Shown: positions 8,246-15,816, numbered from the stretch's first letter. The stretch: 37,868 nucleotides of DNA from a bacterium (GCA_021802045.1 JAKABB010000018.1:1-37868), one strand, 5' to 3'. Numbers and translations: made by a program. The notes: a model not told the origin generated them from the letters alone.

Positions 8246-10680
8246 GGGGGGCTCGCGTGGTCGTCGGCGCTGACTCTCCAGTCGGCCAGGCGCACCAGAG
8301 CCTCCAGGAACCCCAGCCGGAACGGGCCGAGATCCGGCCGGTCCCGGAGCGCCGTCATCCGGGAGGTCCAGGACGGGGCGCCATCGGGCTCGTCGCCTAG
8401 CTCCATGGGGGCGAGGCTGAGGGATACGGATGGAAAGGAGCCCCCAGGAATGTCGGCGGCCGGCAGTCGATCGCCGTCCCAGATCCCGAGAGCCACGCGC
8501 CGATCAGGGTCACCGCCAGGATGTCCCTCACGAAGTTGGGAGCGGACGGCCAGGCGCACCCGTCCGTGGTGCGCGGCCACCAGGTACACCACGAGGTCAG
8601 GATCGGGGACCGCGTGGAGAGCCTGGGGGTTGGCCAGCAGCGCGAGCGCCGACGCCAACTCATGGCGAAAGAACCGGCGCTCATGGACGGCCCGGCCCCG
8701 ACCGGCCGACTTCGCCCAGGGGCCATTCGTCAGTGGCGCCTCCTCGGGCGACCGGACGGAGCTCCGGAGGAACGTCTGGAAGCACGGATGGACCTTGCCC
8801 AGATCGTGAAACCGGGCCGCGTGCGCAGCGGCCTCGACCAGGGGGGGCGGAAGCGGGTAGGCGGTGGCGATCGCCCGAAGCGCATGCTCGGTGTGCTCCA
8901 GGTGATCCCGCAGGCTAACCCAGGCACCGGGCGCGAAGGTGCAGGGGTCGTCGGCGGTCGCCTCCTCCGCCTGGGCGATGGGCGAGGCTTCCTCTCCCGG
9001 AAGCACCCCCACTGGCGAGGTCGACTTGGGGTCCCAGCCCGCGAGCGGATCGTAGCCGCCGACCTCCGCCGGCACCAGCAGCACATGGCCGGGCCGGACC
9101 TCGTCGGCCTTGCAGCGCACCCACTCCGCGCCGAGGTGATCGAACCTCCAGCCCGCCATGGGAGATCCTGAACCCCGCGGCGCCTTCAGCCACGTGCGGA
9201 CCTGGCCGATGGGAACCGGGCACAACTCGTCGCGCGTGGGACGAGCCTCGGCGGGTGGAGGGCCGGCTTGGACCCCGGACCGCCACGCCACCTGCACGTC
9301 CAGGTCACCCGCCGCACGGATGTAGCGGCCGACATCGAGATCGTTTCCAGCGAGGTCGGGAGTCGTGTCGAACAGCCCAACCAGGTCCCGGCGCCGGAGA
9401 ACCGGGTGGATGGGCTCGACAACCGCCACCGTCCGCGTGACAAGGTCGCCGGCGGTCACGACGCCTCCGTCGAGCGAGGCGAGTTCAGTTGCCGCGTGCT
9501 CGGCGTCGTCCGCCTCGTAGGGTTGGAAGGAGGGCGGGAGGGCCCAGAGAAGAAGAGCCTCAGAGCTGTCCCCGTCACGGTTGCACCGCCCGGCGCGCTG
9601 CACGATCGATGGCCAGGGAGCGGCTTCGGTGAAGAGCGTGGTGGCCGAGATGTCGACGCCGGCTTCGAGCACCTGAGTGGAGACCACCACGCGTCCAGGA
9701 CCCGAGGGGTCGATTGGCTCCAGAGCGGCACGAACCCGGGCCGCGCGATCCGCGGCGCGGAAGCGCGAGTGCAGGAGGACCACCTCGGCGTCGCCTGTCC
9801 CGGACCGCTTCGTGAGTTCGCGCCACACGTCTTGCGCTCGCTCCACCGTGTTGAGGACGGCAATGGTCAGCGTGCCCGGTCGATGGTGCTGACGCAGCGC
9901 GTCCGCCAAGCTGCGAACGTAGCCCGTCGCGCCACTGTCGAGCACGAGGCGGCGGACGGTCTTCGGGGCGTTGAGGCGCCGGGCCAGAGGCCCGGCCCAG
10001 TCTGCCGATCCCAGTTCCAGATCCGACCCGATCTCAGGGAGGTCGATGGTGGACAGTTGTCGCTCATCCACGGTGGCCGACATCCACATCGAGCGGCAGG
10101 CAACGGCCGTGCCCAGCGTCCGCCGCAACCCCTCCAGTTGGCGGGATGTCGGCAGCGCGGGGCCCATGAGCTGGACCTCGTCGAAGACCCACTGGCATCC
10201 GGAGTTGAATAGCCCGAAGTCGATCGGCCACGCGAATCGGCTCGCGGCGTAGCCTCGGTTCAAAGCCCGGGAGATCAGCATGTCCAGAGTTCCGACGAAG
10301 ATCGCATCCTGCTCGGGGGTCCGACGCCACTCGCTCTCCAGTCGTCCTTCGCCGCCCATGACGACATGGAGGCCGACTGCGTCTGCGAGTTCGAGGTTCT
10401 GCAGCCACCGGCCGATCCTGTCCCGGGTCTGCTCCACCAGCACCCGCATCGGGAGCACGAAGACCAGCCAGTGGGGCGTCCCCGCACGGACCTCGGGGTC
10501 GGGGTGGACGCGTCGGCGGTACAACCACGGGAGCGTGGCGGCGAGGGTCTTCCCCGCGCCAGTTGGGACCTGCAGGAGTTCGGGCAGCCCGGCCTCGGCC
10601 AGCCGTTGCTGGTATGGGTAGGGCGCGTGGCCAGCGGCCGCCTGGACGAATGCGTCGAAGCCCTCGTCGACTCGGTTCAT
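8242..10680 (-). CDS. cas3: Cas3 helicase with C-terminal HD nuclease domain (type I-G)
   Basis: The 812-residue effector that unwinds and degrades DNA marked by Cascade. Helicase motifs in order: Walker A PTGAGKT (39-45), DEVQ (167-170), SAT (201-203) and QRAGRCNR (361-368). The HD nuclease is at the C-terminus: His near 593, RFHDLGK with His625-Asp626, a third His near 673 (FRHELASA) and HH at 704-705. The helicase-first, HD-last order marks the type I-G form; most Cas3 proteins have HD first. ATG 10680 follows a purine-rich GGGGGA. It is the first gene of the cas operon, yet no clear promoter is visible just upstream. All key motifs are present, so interference is probably active. Confidence 0.95.
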   Translation of the reverse strand: MNRVDEGFDAFVQAAAGHAPYPYQQRLAEAGLPELLQVPTGAGKTLAATLPWLYRRRVHPDPEVRAGTPHWLVFVLPMRVLVEQTRDRIGRWLQNLELADAVGLHVVMGGEGRLESEWRRTPEQDAIFVGTLDMLISRALNRGYAASRFAWPIDFGLFNSGCQWVFDEVQLMGPALPTSRQLEGLRRTLGTAVACRSMWMSATVDERQLSTIDLPEIGSDLELGSADWAGPLARRLNAPKTVRRLVLDSGATGYVRSLADALRQHHRPGTLTIAVLNTVERAQDVWRELTKRSGTGDAEVVLLHSRFRAADRAARVRAALEPIDPSGPGRVVVSTQVLEAGVDISATTLFTEAAPWPSIVQRAGRCNRDGDSSEALLLWALPPSFQPYEADDAEHAATELASLDGGVVTAGDLVTRTVAVVEPIHPVLRRRDLVGLFDTTPDLAGNDLDVGRYIRAAGDLDVQVAWRSGVQAGPPPAEARPTRDELCPVPIGQVRTWLKAPRGSGSPMAGWRFDHLGAEWVRCKADEVRPGHVLLVPAEVGGYDPLAGWDPKSTSPVGVLPGEEASPIAQAEEATADDPCTFAPGAWVSLRDHLEHTEHALRAIATAYPLPPPLVEAAAHAARFHDLGKVHPCFQTFLRSSVRSPEEAPLTNGPWAKSAGRGRAVHERRFFRHELASALALLANPQALHAVPDPDLVVYLVAAHHGRVRLAVRSQLREGHPGGDPDRRVALGIWDGDRLPAADIPGGSFPSVSLSLAPMELGDEPDGAPSWTSRMTALRDRPDLGPFRLGFLEALVRLADWRVSADDHASPP

Positions 10681-11514
10681 TCCCCCGGCTCCGTCGCCAC
10701 CACATCGGACGGTTGCGGGCTGCAGACCTGGAGCCGCGACGACCTGACAGGCACCAACCGCCGGAAGCCCGTGACGACCAAGGGCACCTCGTGGGGCATC
10801 AGGGATCGGCGGGGGATCGTCACCGGCCAGCTATCAGCAGGCGACCGCTGCCCAGCGCCACCGCACCACCTAGACCCCACTGGACCTGATCATGGGGAAC
10901 CTCTCGCGCTGCCCGAGTCCGACGCCTGTGGCATGAGTCTCATCGCCCCAACAGTGGGCCGGAGGCTCTGGAAAGGGAGCCCTTCCAGAGAGGAAGGTGG
11001 CGCCTACTCTACACAGCCGGGCCGCTTCGGCCAAGGACCCCTGTTTTGGAGGGGGCGAGCCGAGGCCGGTGCTCGCTCCCGGCGGCGATGGTGCGGCTGG
11101 CGCGCCGATCACTCCGAGGAGCGCCTCTGGGGTAGGGCGTTTCAGGTGATCGCTACCACCGCCGCGACACCCCGGCGCAGAGCCGCCACCTCGGCCTCTC
11201 GCTCCCGCTGTCCCGCCCCCGGGCCCCATTGGGGCACGGGCGCGACCAGTGCCGGGTATGGGCACTACGCACCAGTCGTCGGCTCGGGTGGCCGCCCGGA
11301 GGGGATCCACAGCAGGCCGCAGGAGGGCAAGCCTGGGGCCGGCGGTCAGGGGCCGGGGCTCACCGCCGAGTGGAGCGGGGGGCGTCCTGATGACGGAAAA
11401 GTCCGTAGCGGAAGATGCCGTCATCCGGAGGGGGGATGGGCTCCTCTCCCGGTCTGCCGCATGGGTCACCACCCGCATCCGTCAGGGAGTCTTGGGTCTC
11501 GTCCTACGATTCAC
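10681..11514. other. Noncoding stretch upstream of cas3
   Basis: About 830 bp without a convincing gene. The longest open frames here give Pro/Gly/Arg-rich translations with no recognisable fold. The stretch holds several strong hairpins: 10966-10990, GGCCG-CTT-CGGCC near 11022, and CCCCT/AGGGG near 11039-11055. No integrase, transposase or regulator remnant could be recognised. It should contain the cas operon promoter and may be decayed DNA at the edge of an acquired island. Confidence 0.5.
10966..10990. repeat. Strong hairpin upstream of the cas operon
   Basis: A perfect 11-bp inverted repeat with a 2-nt AG loop and one bulged A: left arm 10966-10977 (CTCTGGAAAGGG), right arm 10980-10990 (CCCTTCCAGAG). 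No T-run follows on either strand, so it is not an obvious intrinsic terminator. It could be an operator, part of a small RNA or an island relic. Confidence 0.6.
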
Positions 11515-11536
11515 AATGGTTGCCAAATGGTTGCCA
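11515..11536. repeat. Perfect tandem 11-bp repeat, possible integrase arm-type sites
   Basis: AATGGTTGCCA is present twice head to tail with no spacer, so the copies lie about one helical turn apart. It is AT-richer than its surroundings and sits about 40 bp from a damaged tRNA. Short direct repeats of this spacing beside a tRNA resemble the arm-type sites of tyrosine recombinases; no integrase gene is in the window, so this is inference. Confidence 0.55.
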
Positions 11537-11572
11537 GCGGCGATGTGGGGGCCGGGAGTTGATCTCAAAAGT

Positions 11573-11637
11573 GGCGGGAACCGGCGCGTTCCCCTGGGTT
11601 TTTCAGACCCGTGCTCTACCAACTGAGCTACCTCGGC
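11573..11637 (-). tRNA. tRNA-Phe(GAA)-like sequence with aberrant 3' part, probably a pseudo-tRNA
   Basis: On the minus strand, GCCGAGG-TA-GCTC-AGTTGGTA-GAGC-A gives an acceptor 5' strand, U8-A9 and a perfect D arm. It is followed by an anticodon arm with loop CTGAAAA, which reads GAA (Phe), on a stem of four good pairs plus one mismatch. After that the sequence departs from tRNA. The variable region is too long (about 9 nt), the T-loop reads GGTTCCCGCC instead of GGTTCRANNCC, and the matching acceptor strand CCTCGGC and CCA are absent. The T-loop looks as if about five bases (TCGAA) were lost. It could be a decayed gene or the tRNA half left by an integration event. tRNAscan-type scoring would decide. 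Confidence 0.7.
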
Positions 11638-11687
11638 GCGACGACGGAGTCTACCAGAGGGGTCGGCGACCTCCCGGCCGCTCCCCG

Positions 11688-12491
11688 CTACACGGGGGCG
11701 GCGTTGGCGCGGGCGGCCTGCCCCCTGGTGATGTAGCCGTCGGCCACCATCTGGGCCAGGACCTCCCGGCGCCGCAGGCGCGCCGCGTTGGGGTGTCGGA
11801 TCGGGTCGTACGCCGACGGTGCCTGCGGCAGTCCGGCCAGCAGGGCGGCCTGGCCCAGGGTGTCCTGGCCGACCGGCCGGTGGAAGTAGACCTGGCTGGC
11901 CGCGATGGCCCCGTAGGCCCCGTGGCCGAGGTAGACCTCGGAAAGGTAGGCCGCCAGGATCTGGCCCTTGGACAGGTGGCCGTTGATCTTGAGGGCCACG
12001 ATCATGTCCTGCCAGCGGCCCAGCAGGGTCGCGTCGTTGCCGTTGAAGTACAGGTCCTCGGCCAGCTGCTCGGTGATGGTGGAGCCACCCTGGCAGGCGC
12101 ACCCGTGGGTGACGTCGAAGAACGCCGCCCGGGCCAGGGCCTGCAGGTCGATGCCGTTGTCGCGGTAGAACTGGGCGTCCTCGGTGGCGACCAGGGCCTG
12201 CGCCAGCTGGCGCGGGACGCCGGAGGCCTGGAGCGGGGTGCCGTGGTGGGCGCGGTCGATGGCCGCGACCCGCTGGAGGACGTGGGCTCCACCGGGGGTC
12301 ACGGCCCATGTGGCCCCGGTGATCGCCAGCACCCCCAGCCCGACGGCGACCAGGGCGGCGAGCACGCGACGGCGCCAGTGGCGCCGTGGTCGCCTGGGGG
12401 CGCCGGTCGCTCCCATCGGTGTGGGAGGTCGGGGGCGTGCCACGACCGGTGGCGTGGGGGCATCGACCGTGCTGGACGGATCCATCGCCAT
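11688..12491 (-). CDS. Monofunctional peptidoglycan transglycosylase (GT51)
   Basis: Polymerises lipid II into glycan strands at the outer face of the membrane. The 267-residue protein has a Pro-rich cytoplasmic start, a basic stretch (RRPRRHWRRR), one membrane anchor (VLAALVAVGLGVLAITGATW, about residues 37-56) and a GT51 domain. That domain has the catalytic-Glu motif TEDAQFYRDNGID, the GGSTITEQLAEDL motif, KINGHLSKGQILAAYLSEVYLG and the LAGLPQAPSAYDP segment. No transpeptidase domain follows, so it is MtgA-like rather than a bifunctional PBP. ATG 12491 lies 7 nt after TACCCT, the leaderless pattern, which favours it over ATG 12485. It is divergent from the next small gene. Confidence 0.92.
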   Translation of the reverse strand: MAMDPSSTVDAPTPPVVARPRPPTPMGATGAPRRPRRHWRRRVLAALVAVGLGVLAITGATWAVTPGGAHVLQRVAAIDRAHHGTPLQASGVPRQLAQALVATEDAQFYRDNGIDLQALARAAFFDVTHGCACQGGSTITEQLAEDLYFNGNDATLLGRWQDMIVALKINGHLSKGQILAAYLSEVYLGHGAYGAIAASQVYFHRPVGQDTLGQAALLAGLPQAPSAYDPIRHPNAARLRRREVLAQMVADGYITRGQAARANAAPV

Positions 12492-12498
12492 GCCCTTG

Positions 12499-12504
12499 AG
12501 GGTA
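12499..12504 (-). promoter_or_regulatory. TACCCT -10 box, leaderless start of the transglycosylase gene
   Basis: TACCCT on the minus strand, 7 nt before ATG 12491, so the transcript would begin at or next to the start codon. Divergent from a second such box at 12562. Confidence 0.6.
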
Positions 12505-12561
12505 CCCGGGGGGGCGCGACCGGATCCGATCCGTTCGGCGCGCCGGGGGAGGGCGATCCGG

Positions 12562-12567
12562 TATAAG
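12562..12567 (+). promoter_or_regulatory. TATAAG -10 box, leaderless start
   Basis: TATAAG lies 6 nt before GTG 12574, with no ribosome site between them. It is one of the few A/T runs in the area. Confidence 0.55.
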
Positions 12568-12573
12568 CGCAGC

Positions 12574-12828
12574 GTGCCCCGCTCCGACACGCCCTCGCCA
12601 GCCCACCCTCCGACCGTCCCGGCGCCGGCCGCCGCCGGCCTGGCCAGGCGCTGGCGGGGCGCGCTGGCGGCCCTGGCCTTCGCCGCCGCCATCACCCTGT
12701 CCTGGACCGAGGGCGCGCGGCATCTGGGCCTCCAGGCGCTGGCCCTGGGCATCGGCCTTGGGGCCTGCGCGCTGGCGGCCTGGGCCATGGGCCCCGGCGA
12801 CCCTCCGGCCGAAGGGCCCGCCGGCTGA
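12574..12828 (+). CDS. Small membrane protein of unknown function
   Basis: An 84-residue product from GTG 12574, chosen because the TATAAG hexamer ends 6 nt upstream. After a Pro/Ala-rich N-terminus come two hydrophobic segments: WRGALAALAFAAAITLSW (about residues 28-45) and LGLQALALGIGLGACALAAW (about 52-71). A short acidic, Pro-rich tail follows. No family is recognised. It diverges from the transglycosylase gene across 82 bp and ends 18 bp before the convergent thiolase stop. It could be a small envelope protein; nothing in the sequence indicates a specific role. Confidence 0.6.
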   Translation: MPRSDTPSPAHPPTVPAPAAAGLARRWRGALAALAFAAAITLSWTEGARHLGLQALALGIGLGACALAAWAMGPGDPPAEGPAG

Positions 12829-12846
12829 CCTCTGGCCCGGGGTGCC

Positions 12847-14010
12847 CTACGCCAGCCGCTCCAGGACCATGGCCATGCCCATGCCCCCTCCAACGCACAT
12901 GGTCTCCAGGCCGATCGTCTGGCCCCGGGTGCGCAGGCCGTTCAGCAGGGTGCAGGTGATCCGGGCCCCGGTCATCCCGAACGGGTGCCCGAGGGCGATC
13001 GAGCCGCCGAAGGGGTTCAGCTTGTCGCCCATCGGATCGAGGCCGATGCCGCGCGCGCTGGGGATCACCTGAGCCGCGAACGCCTCGTTGATCTCGACGA
13101 TGTCCACATCGTCGATGGTCATCCCCGCCCGGCCGAGCGCCTGCCGGCTGGCCTCGATCGGCCCCAGCCCCATGAATTCCGGCTCCAGGGCGCTGAGGCC
13201 CGTGGCCAGGATCCGGGCCAGGGGGGTGATCCCGAGCGCCCGGGCGCGGTCCTCGGCCATGACGATGACCGCCGCCGCCCCGTCGTTCAGGGGGCAGCAG
13301 TTGCCCGCCGTCACCCGGCCGTCCTCGCGGAAGACCGGCTTCAGGGTCGCGAGGACCTCGGCCGTGGTGTTGGGCCGGGGGCCGTCATCCCGGTCGGCGA
13401 CCCGGCCGTCGGAGAGCGGGACCGGGACGATCTCCCGGGCGAAGAAGCCGTCCGCCTGGGCGGCCACGGCCCGCTGCTGGCTGCTGGCGGCGAACGCGTC
13501 CATCTCCTCCCGGGAGATGCCCTCGCGCGCGGCCACGTTCTCGGCGGTCAACCCCATGGCGATGTACAGGTCGGGGAGCCCCTCCGCGTTGCCGGGCAGC
13601 AACTTGGGATTGCGGGCGTCGGGCGGGTCGGAGGTGCCGTAGCCGTACCGGCTCACCGTCTCGACCCCGACCGAGGCGAAGACGGTCCCCTCGCCGGCCC
13701 GGATGGCGTGGGCGGCCATGCGGGTGGTCTGCAGCGAGGAGCTGCAGTAACGGGTGATGGTGGTGCCGGGGGCGTTCACGCCCGCCAGGAGGCTGACCGC
13801 TCGGCCCAGGTTGAAGCCGGCCTCCCCGCCCGGGAGTCCGCAGCCGCACAGCACGTCCTCGACCAGGTGCGGGTCCAGGGCGGGGAGGGTGCTCAGCACC
13901 TCACGGAGGACGTGGGCTGCGAGGTCGTCCGGGCGCCACTCCACCAGGGAGCCTTTGCCGGCCCGTCCGATGGGGGACCGGCCGGCGGCGACGATGACGG
14001 GCTCGGACAT
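12847..14010 (-). CDS. Thiolase (acetyl-CoA acyltransferase)
   Basis: A 387-residue thiolase-superfamily enzyme, which condenses or cleaves acyl-CoA in fatty-acid degradation or acetoacetyl-CoA formation. The full catalytic set is visible: nucleophile Cys89 (TRYCSSSLQT), the NEAFAAQ motif (308-314), His342 in GHPFGMTGAR and Cys372 in CVGGGMG. Length is standard. ATG 14010 follows AGGAG with 7-nt spacing on the minus strand, a classic ribosome site, unlike the leaderless genes nearby. It has no operon partner in the window: the upstream neighbour is the divergent cold-shock gene and the downstream one is convergent. Degradative or biosynthetic preference cannot be read from the sequence. Confidence 0.95.
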   Translation of the reverse strand: MSEPVIVAAGRSPIGRAGKGSLVEWRPDDLAAHVLREVLSTLPALDPHLVEDVLCGCGLPGGEAGFNLGRAVSLLAGVNAPGTTITRYCSSSLQTTRMAAHAIRAGEGTVFASVGVETVSRYGYGTSDPPDARNPKLLPGNAEGLPDLYIAMGLTAENVAAREGISREEMDAFAASSQQRAVAAQADGFFAREIVPVPLSDGRVADRDDGPRPNTTAEVLATLKPVFREDGRVTAGNCCPLNDGAAAVIVMAEDRARALGITPLARILATGLSALEPEFMGLGPIEASRQALGRAGMTIDDVDIVEINEAFAAQVIPSARGIGLDPMGDKLNPFGGSIALGHPFGMTGARITCTLLNGLRTRGQTIGLETMCVGGGMGMAMVLERLA

Positions 14011-14146
14011 GGTGGTGCTCCTGTTCGGGTGGGTGCGCGGACTGGGGCGGCGTCACCGCCCGGGCGCTGGGCTCCGCGAGACCGCTTTCGGCCCGGCCGC
14101 GGTCCACGTCCCGGTGCCCCGTCCCAAGCGGTGACCTTCCCTGTGG

Positions 14147-14152
14147 TACTCT
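14147..14152 (+). promoter_or_regulatory. TACTCT -10 box for the cold-shock gene
   Basis: TACTCT fits the TAnnCT form used in this window. A transcript from about 14159 would carry a 5' leader of about 100 nt. No good -35 element is seen. Confidence 0.45.
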
Positions 14153-14159
14153 AGCGGTG

Positions 14160-14257
14160 CCCCAGGTTTTCGTTGGGGACGTTCGCCGTGGCTTCCTCGC
14201 GGGCCGGTCGATCGGATAGCCGCGAGGTGAGCCGCGATGCGGTACGGAGATTCAGGC
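14160..14257 (+). promoter_or_regulatory. Structured 5' leader of the cold-shock gene
   Basis: Two inverted repeats precede the gene: CCCCA/TGGGG around 14160-14178, and a perfect 8-bp pair CCTCGCGG (14195-14202) with CCGCGAGG (14220-14227) separated by 17 nt. The second arm ends about 17 nt before the GGAG at 14245. A long structured leader is the usual place for temperature-dependent control of csp mRNAs; the role here is inferred. Confidence 0.5.
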
Positions 14258-14455
14258 ATGCCGATTGGAACCATAAAGTCCCTCAACGAGCGCGGGTTCG
14301 GTTTTCTCGCGTCCGAGGATGGCGTCGAGTACTTCTTCCACCGTTCCAGCGTGGAAGGTACGAGCTTCGAGCAGCTCACCCGGGGTGCGCAGGTCGAGTT
14401 TGAGATCGAGCCCAGCCCCAAGGGTCCGCGAGCAGGGCGGGTTCGCGCCGCCTGA
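14258..14455 (+). CDS. Cold-shock domain protein (CspA family)
   Basis: A 65-residue single-domain RNA/DNA chaperone. The cold-shock domain is complete: GTIKSLNERGFGFL carries RNP1-like aromatic residues, EYFFHRSSVEG carries RNP2 (FFH), and VEFEIEPSPKGPRAGRV is the C-terminal strand pair. ATG 14258 is preferred over ATG 14237 because MPIGTIKSLNERGFGFL is the usual family start and a GGAG lies 9 nt upstream. The gene has a long structured leader and ends in TGATG, overlapping the next gene. CspA-type proteins melt secondary structure in mRNA in the cytoplasm. Confidence 0.93.
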   Translation: MPIGTIKSLNERGFGFLASEDGVEYFFHRSSVEGTSFEQLTRGAQVEFEIEPSPKGPRAGRVRAA

Positions 14456-14883
14456 TGGCGGCCACGGCTGTCGTCAGCAAGCCTCCGGCGCAGCGTCCGT
14501 TTCGCCGCTGGCACCCTGATCTGCCGCTGGCTCGCAATTCGCTCTACGACCCGTGGCAGTGCGGCTTCCGCCACGACGTGCGGCGGAAGACCTGCCTCTT
14601 CGATGTTCGGGATGCCCAGCGCGCGATGCGCGCGCTGGGGTTCCCGGACCACATGTGGACGATTCTGGCTGAGCCGCGGCTGAGCCCCGACGCCTTCGCG
14701 GCCCACATCACCGAGGTGCATGCGGCCCTCTCGGTGCATGCCGACACGGCGGAGGCCCGGCGGCGCTCGCTCGTCCCCTCCGCGGTCCGGATCGTGCAGA
14801 ACTACCTGGGGTGGGCCGATCGCGTCTGCGCCCACGGGACCGGGGTGGTCGAGACCGACGACCGCCGCCGCCCAACGCCTTAG
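14455..14883 (+). CDS. Unknown protein translationally coupled to the cold-shock gene
   Basis: A 142-residue soluble protein of unrecognised family. Its ATG shares a base with the csp stop (TGATG), and its codon use looks like its neighbours', so it is probably real and made only after csp is translated. The middle is rich in Trp, Phe and His (RRWHPDLPLARNS, YDPWQCGFRH, LFDVRDAQRAM), followed by helical segments and two more cysteines. There is no signal peptide or membrane segment. Coupling suggests a function linked to the RNA chaperone or to the same stress, but nothing in the sequence names it. Confidence 0.75.
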   Translation: MAATAVVSKPPAQRPFRRWHPDLPLARNSLYDPWQCGFRHDVRRKTCLFDVRDAQRAMRALGFPDHMWTILAEPRLSPDAFAAHITEVHAALSVHADTAEARRRSLVPSAVRIVQNYLGWADRVCAHGTGVVETDDRRRPTP

Positions 14884-14904
14884 GCGTGGCGACGGTGCGG
14901 GGCC

Positions 14905-14932
14905 GGTCCGGGACCCGGTCCGGGACCCGGTC
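14905..14932. repeat. Tandem 12-bp palindromic repeat before the thioredoxin-TPR gene
   Basis: GGTCCGGGACCC occurs twice in tandem (14905-14916, 14917-14928) plus a partial GGTC. Each unit contains the 11-bp palindrome GGTCC-G-GGACC. It ends directly before the GGAGG ribosome site at 14933-14937, so it could be a double operator or could form hairpins next to the ribosome site. Confidence 0.6.
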
Positions 14933-14941
14933 GGAGGGGCC

Positions 14942-15691
14942 ATGGTGACGGATGCCACCGTCGGCACCTTCGACCAGGTGGTGCTGGCTCGGTCGCGGGA
15001 GCTCCCGGTGGTGGTGGACTTCTGGGCCAGCTGGTGCGGCCCCTGCCGCGTCCTCGGACCGGTCCTGGAGCGCGCCGTGGCGGCCACCGCTGGTGCGGTC
15101 GAGCTGGTCAAGGTCGATGTCGACGCGGCCCCCGAGCTGGGGCAGCGCTACGGGGTGCGCGGCATCCCGGCGGTAAAGGCCTTTCGCGACGGCCAGGTGG
15201 TGGCGGAGTTCGTCGGGGCCCAGCCGGCCCCGGCGGTGACCGCGTTCCTCGACCGCCTGCGCCCGTCACCCGCGCAGGCTCTGGCCGCGGCGGGCGATGA
15301 GCCGTCCCTGCGCGCGGCCCTGGAGGCTGATCCCTCCTACCTGCCGGCCCGCCAGCGGCTGGTGGCCCTGCTGATCCAGCGCCAGGCGTTCGCGGAGGCG
15401 CTGGAGGCGACCCGGGGAGCCCCCCACGACCGGATCTGCGACGGCTACGCCGCCTGGGCCACCCTGGCCCTGGAGCACGGGACGGATCCCGTGGTGGCCC
15501 CGCTGCTGGAGCGCCTGACCGCCGGTGGCTGGGCGGCCGCGCTGGAGGTGGCGGTGGCGACCGTGGGCGGCGCTGCGGGGCCGGTGCGGGATCTGGCCCG
15601 CCGGGTGGCGGTGGGCTGCCTCGAGCTGCTGGGCCCGGACGATCCCCAGACCGCGCGCGGCCGGCAGGCCCTGGCGGCCGCCCTCTACTGA
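14942..15691 (+). CDS. Thioredoxin-TPR protein (CnoX/YbbN-like)
   Basis: A 249-residue protein. Residues 1 to about 105 are a thioredoxin fold with the active CxxC motif FWASWCGPCRVLGP and the cis-Pro segment RGIPAVKAF. Residues 110-249 are Ala/Leu-rich helices resembling the TPR-like tail of CnoX/YbbN co-chaperones. Such proteins protect substrates from oxidation and hand them to chaperones; because both cysteines are present it may also reduce disulfides. ATG 14942 has GGAGG 5 bp upstream. A tandem palindrome lies just before the ribosome site. No signal peptide is seen, so it is cytoplasmic. The thioredoxin part is sure, the co-chaperone role less so. Confidence 0.88.
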   Translation: MVTDATVGTFDQVVLARSRELPVVVDFWASWCGPCRVLGPVLERAVAATAGAVELVKVDVDAAPELGQRYGVRGIPAVKAFRDGQVVAEFVGAQPAPAVTAFLDRLRPSPAQALAAAGDEPSLRAALEADPSYLPARQRLVALLIQRQAFAEALEATRGAPHDRICDGYAAWATLALEHGTDPVVAPLLERLTAGGWAAALEVAVATVGGAAGPVRDLARRVAVGCLELLGPDDPQTARGRQALAAALY

Positions 15692-15744
15692 CCTGCGGAC
15701 GCCCGCTCGGAGCGTGGGGCGCCCGCGGCGGCCCCCGCAGGTGC

Positions 15745-15750
15745 GATGCT
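15745..15750 (+). promoter_or_regulatory. TGC-GATGCT promoter-like element
   Basis: Same TGC-GATGCT string as before cofD (25752-25760). Here it would give a 5' leader of about 60 nt ahead of the YtxH gene with its AGGAGG ribosome site. Confidence 0.35.
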
Positions 15751-15816
15751 GGAGGGGAGTCGATCGGCCGGGTCGACATCGGGCCCGGCTGTCAGACGAC
15801 CGCTAGGAGGACCGCC

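Noticed and set aside
10966..10990. Intrinsic terminator
   Set aside because: The stem is strong, but neither strand has a T-run after it.
10870..11478. A 202-codon minus-strand frame upstream of cas3
   Set aside because: The translation is Pro/Gly/Arg/Ala-rich without hydrophobic core patterns or a ribosome site, as expected of non-coding GC-rich DNA.
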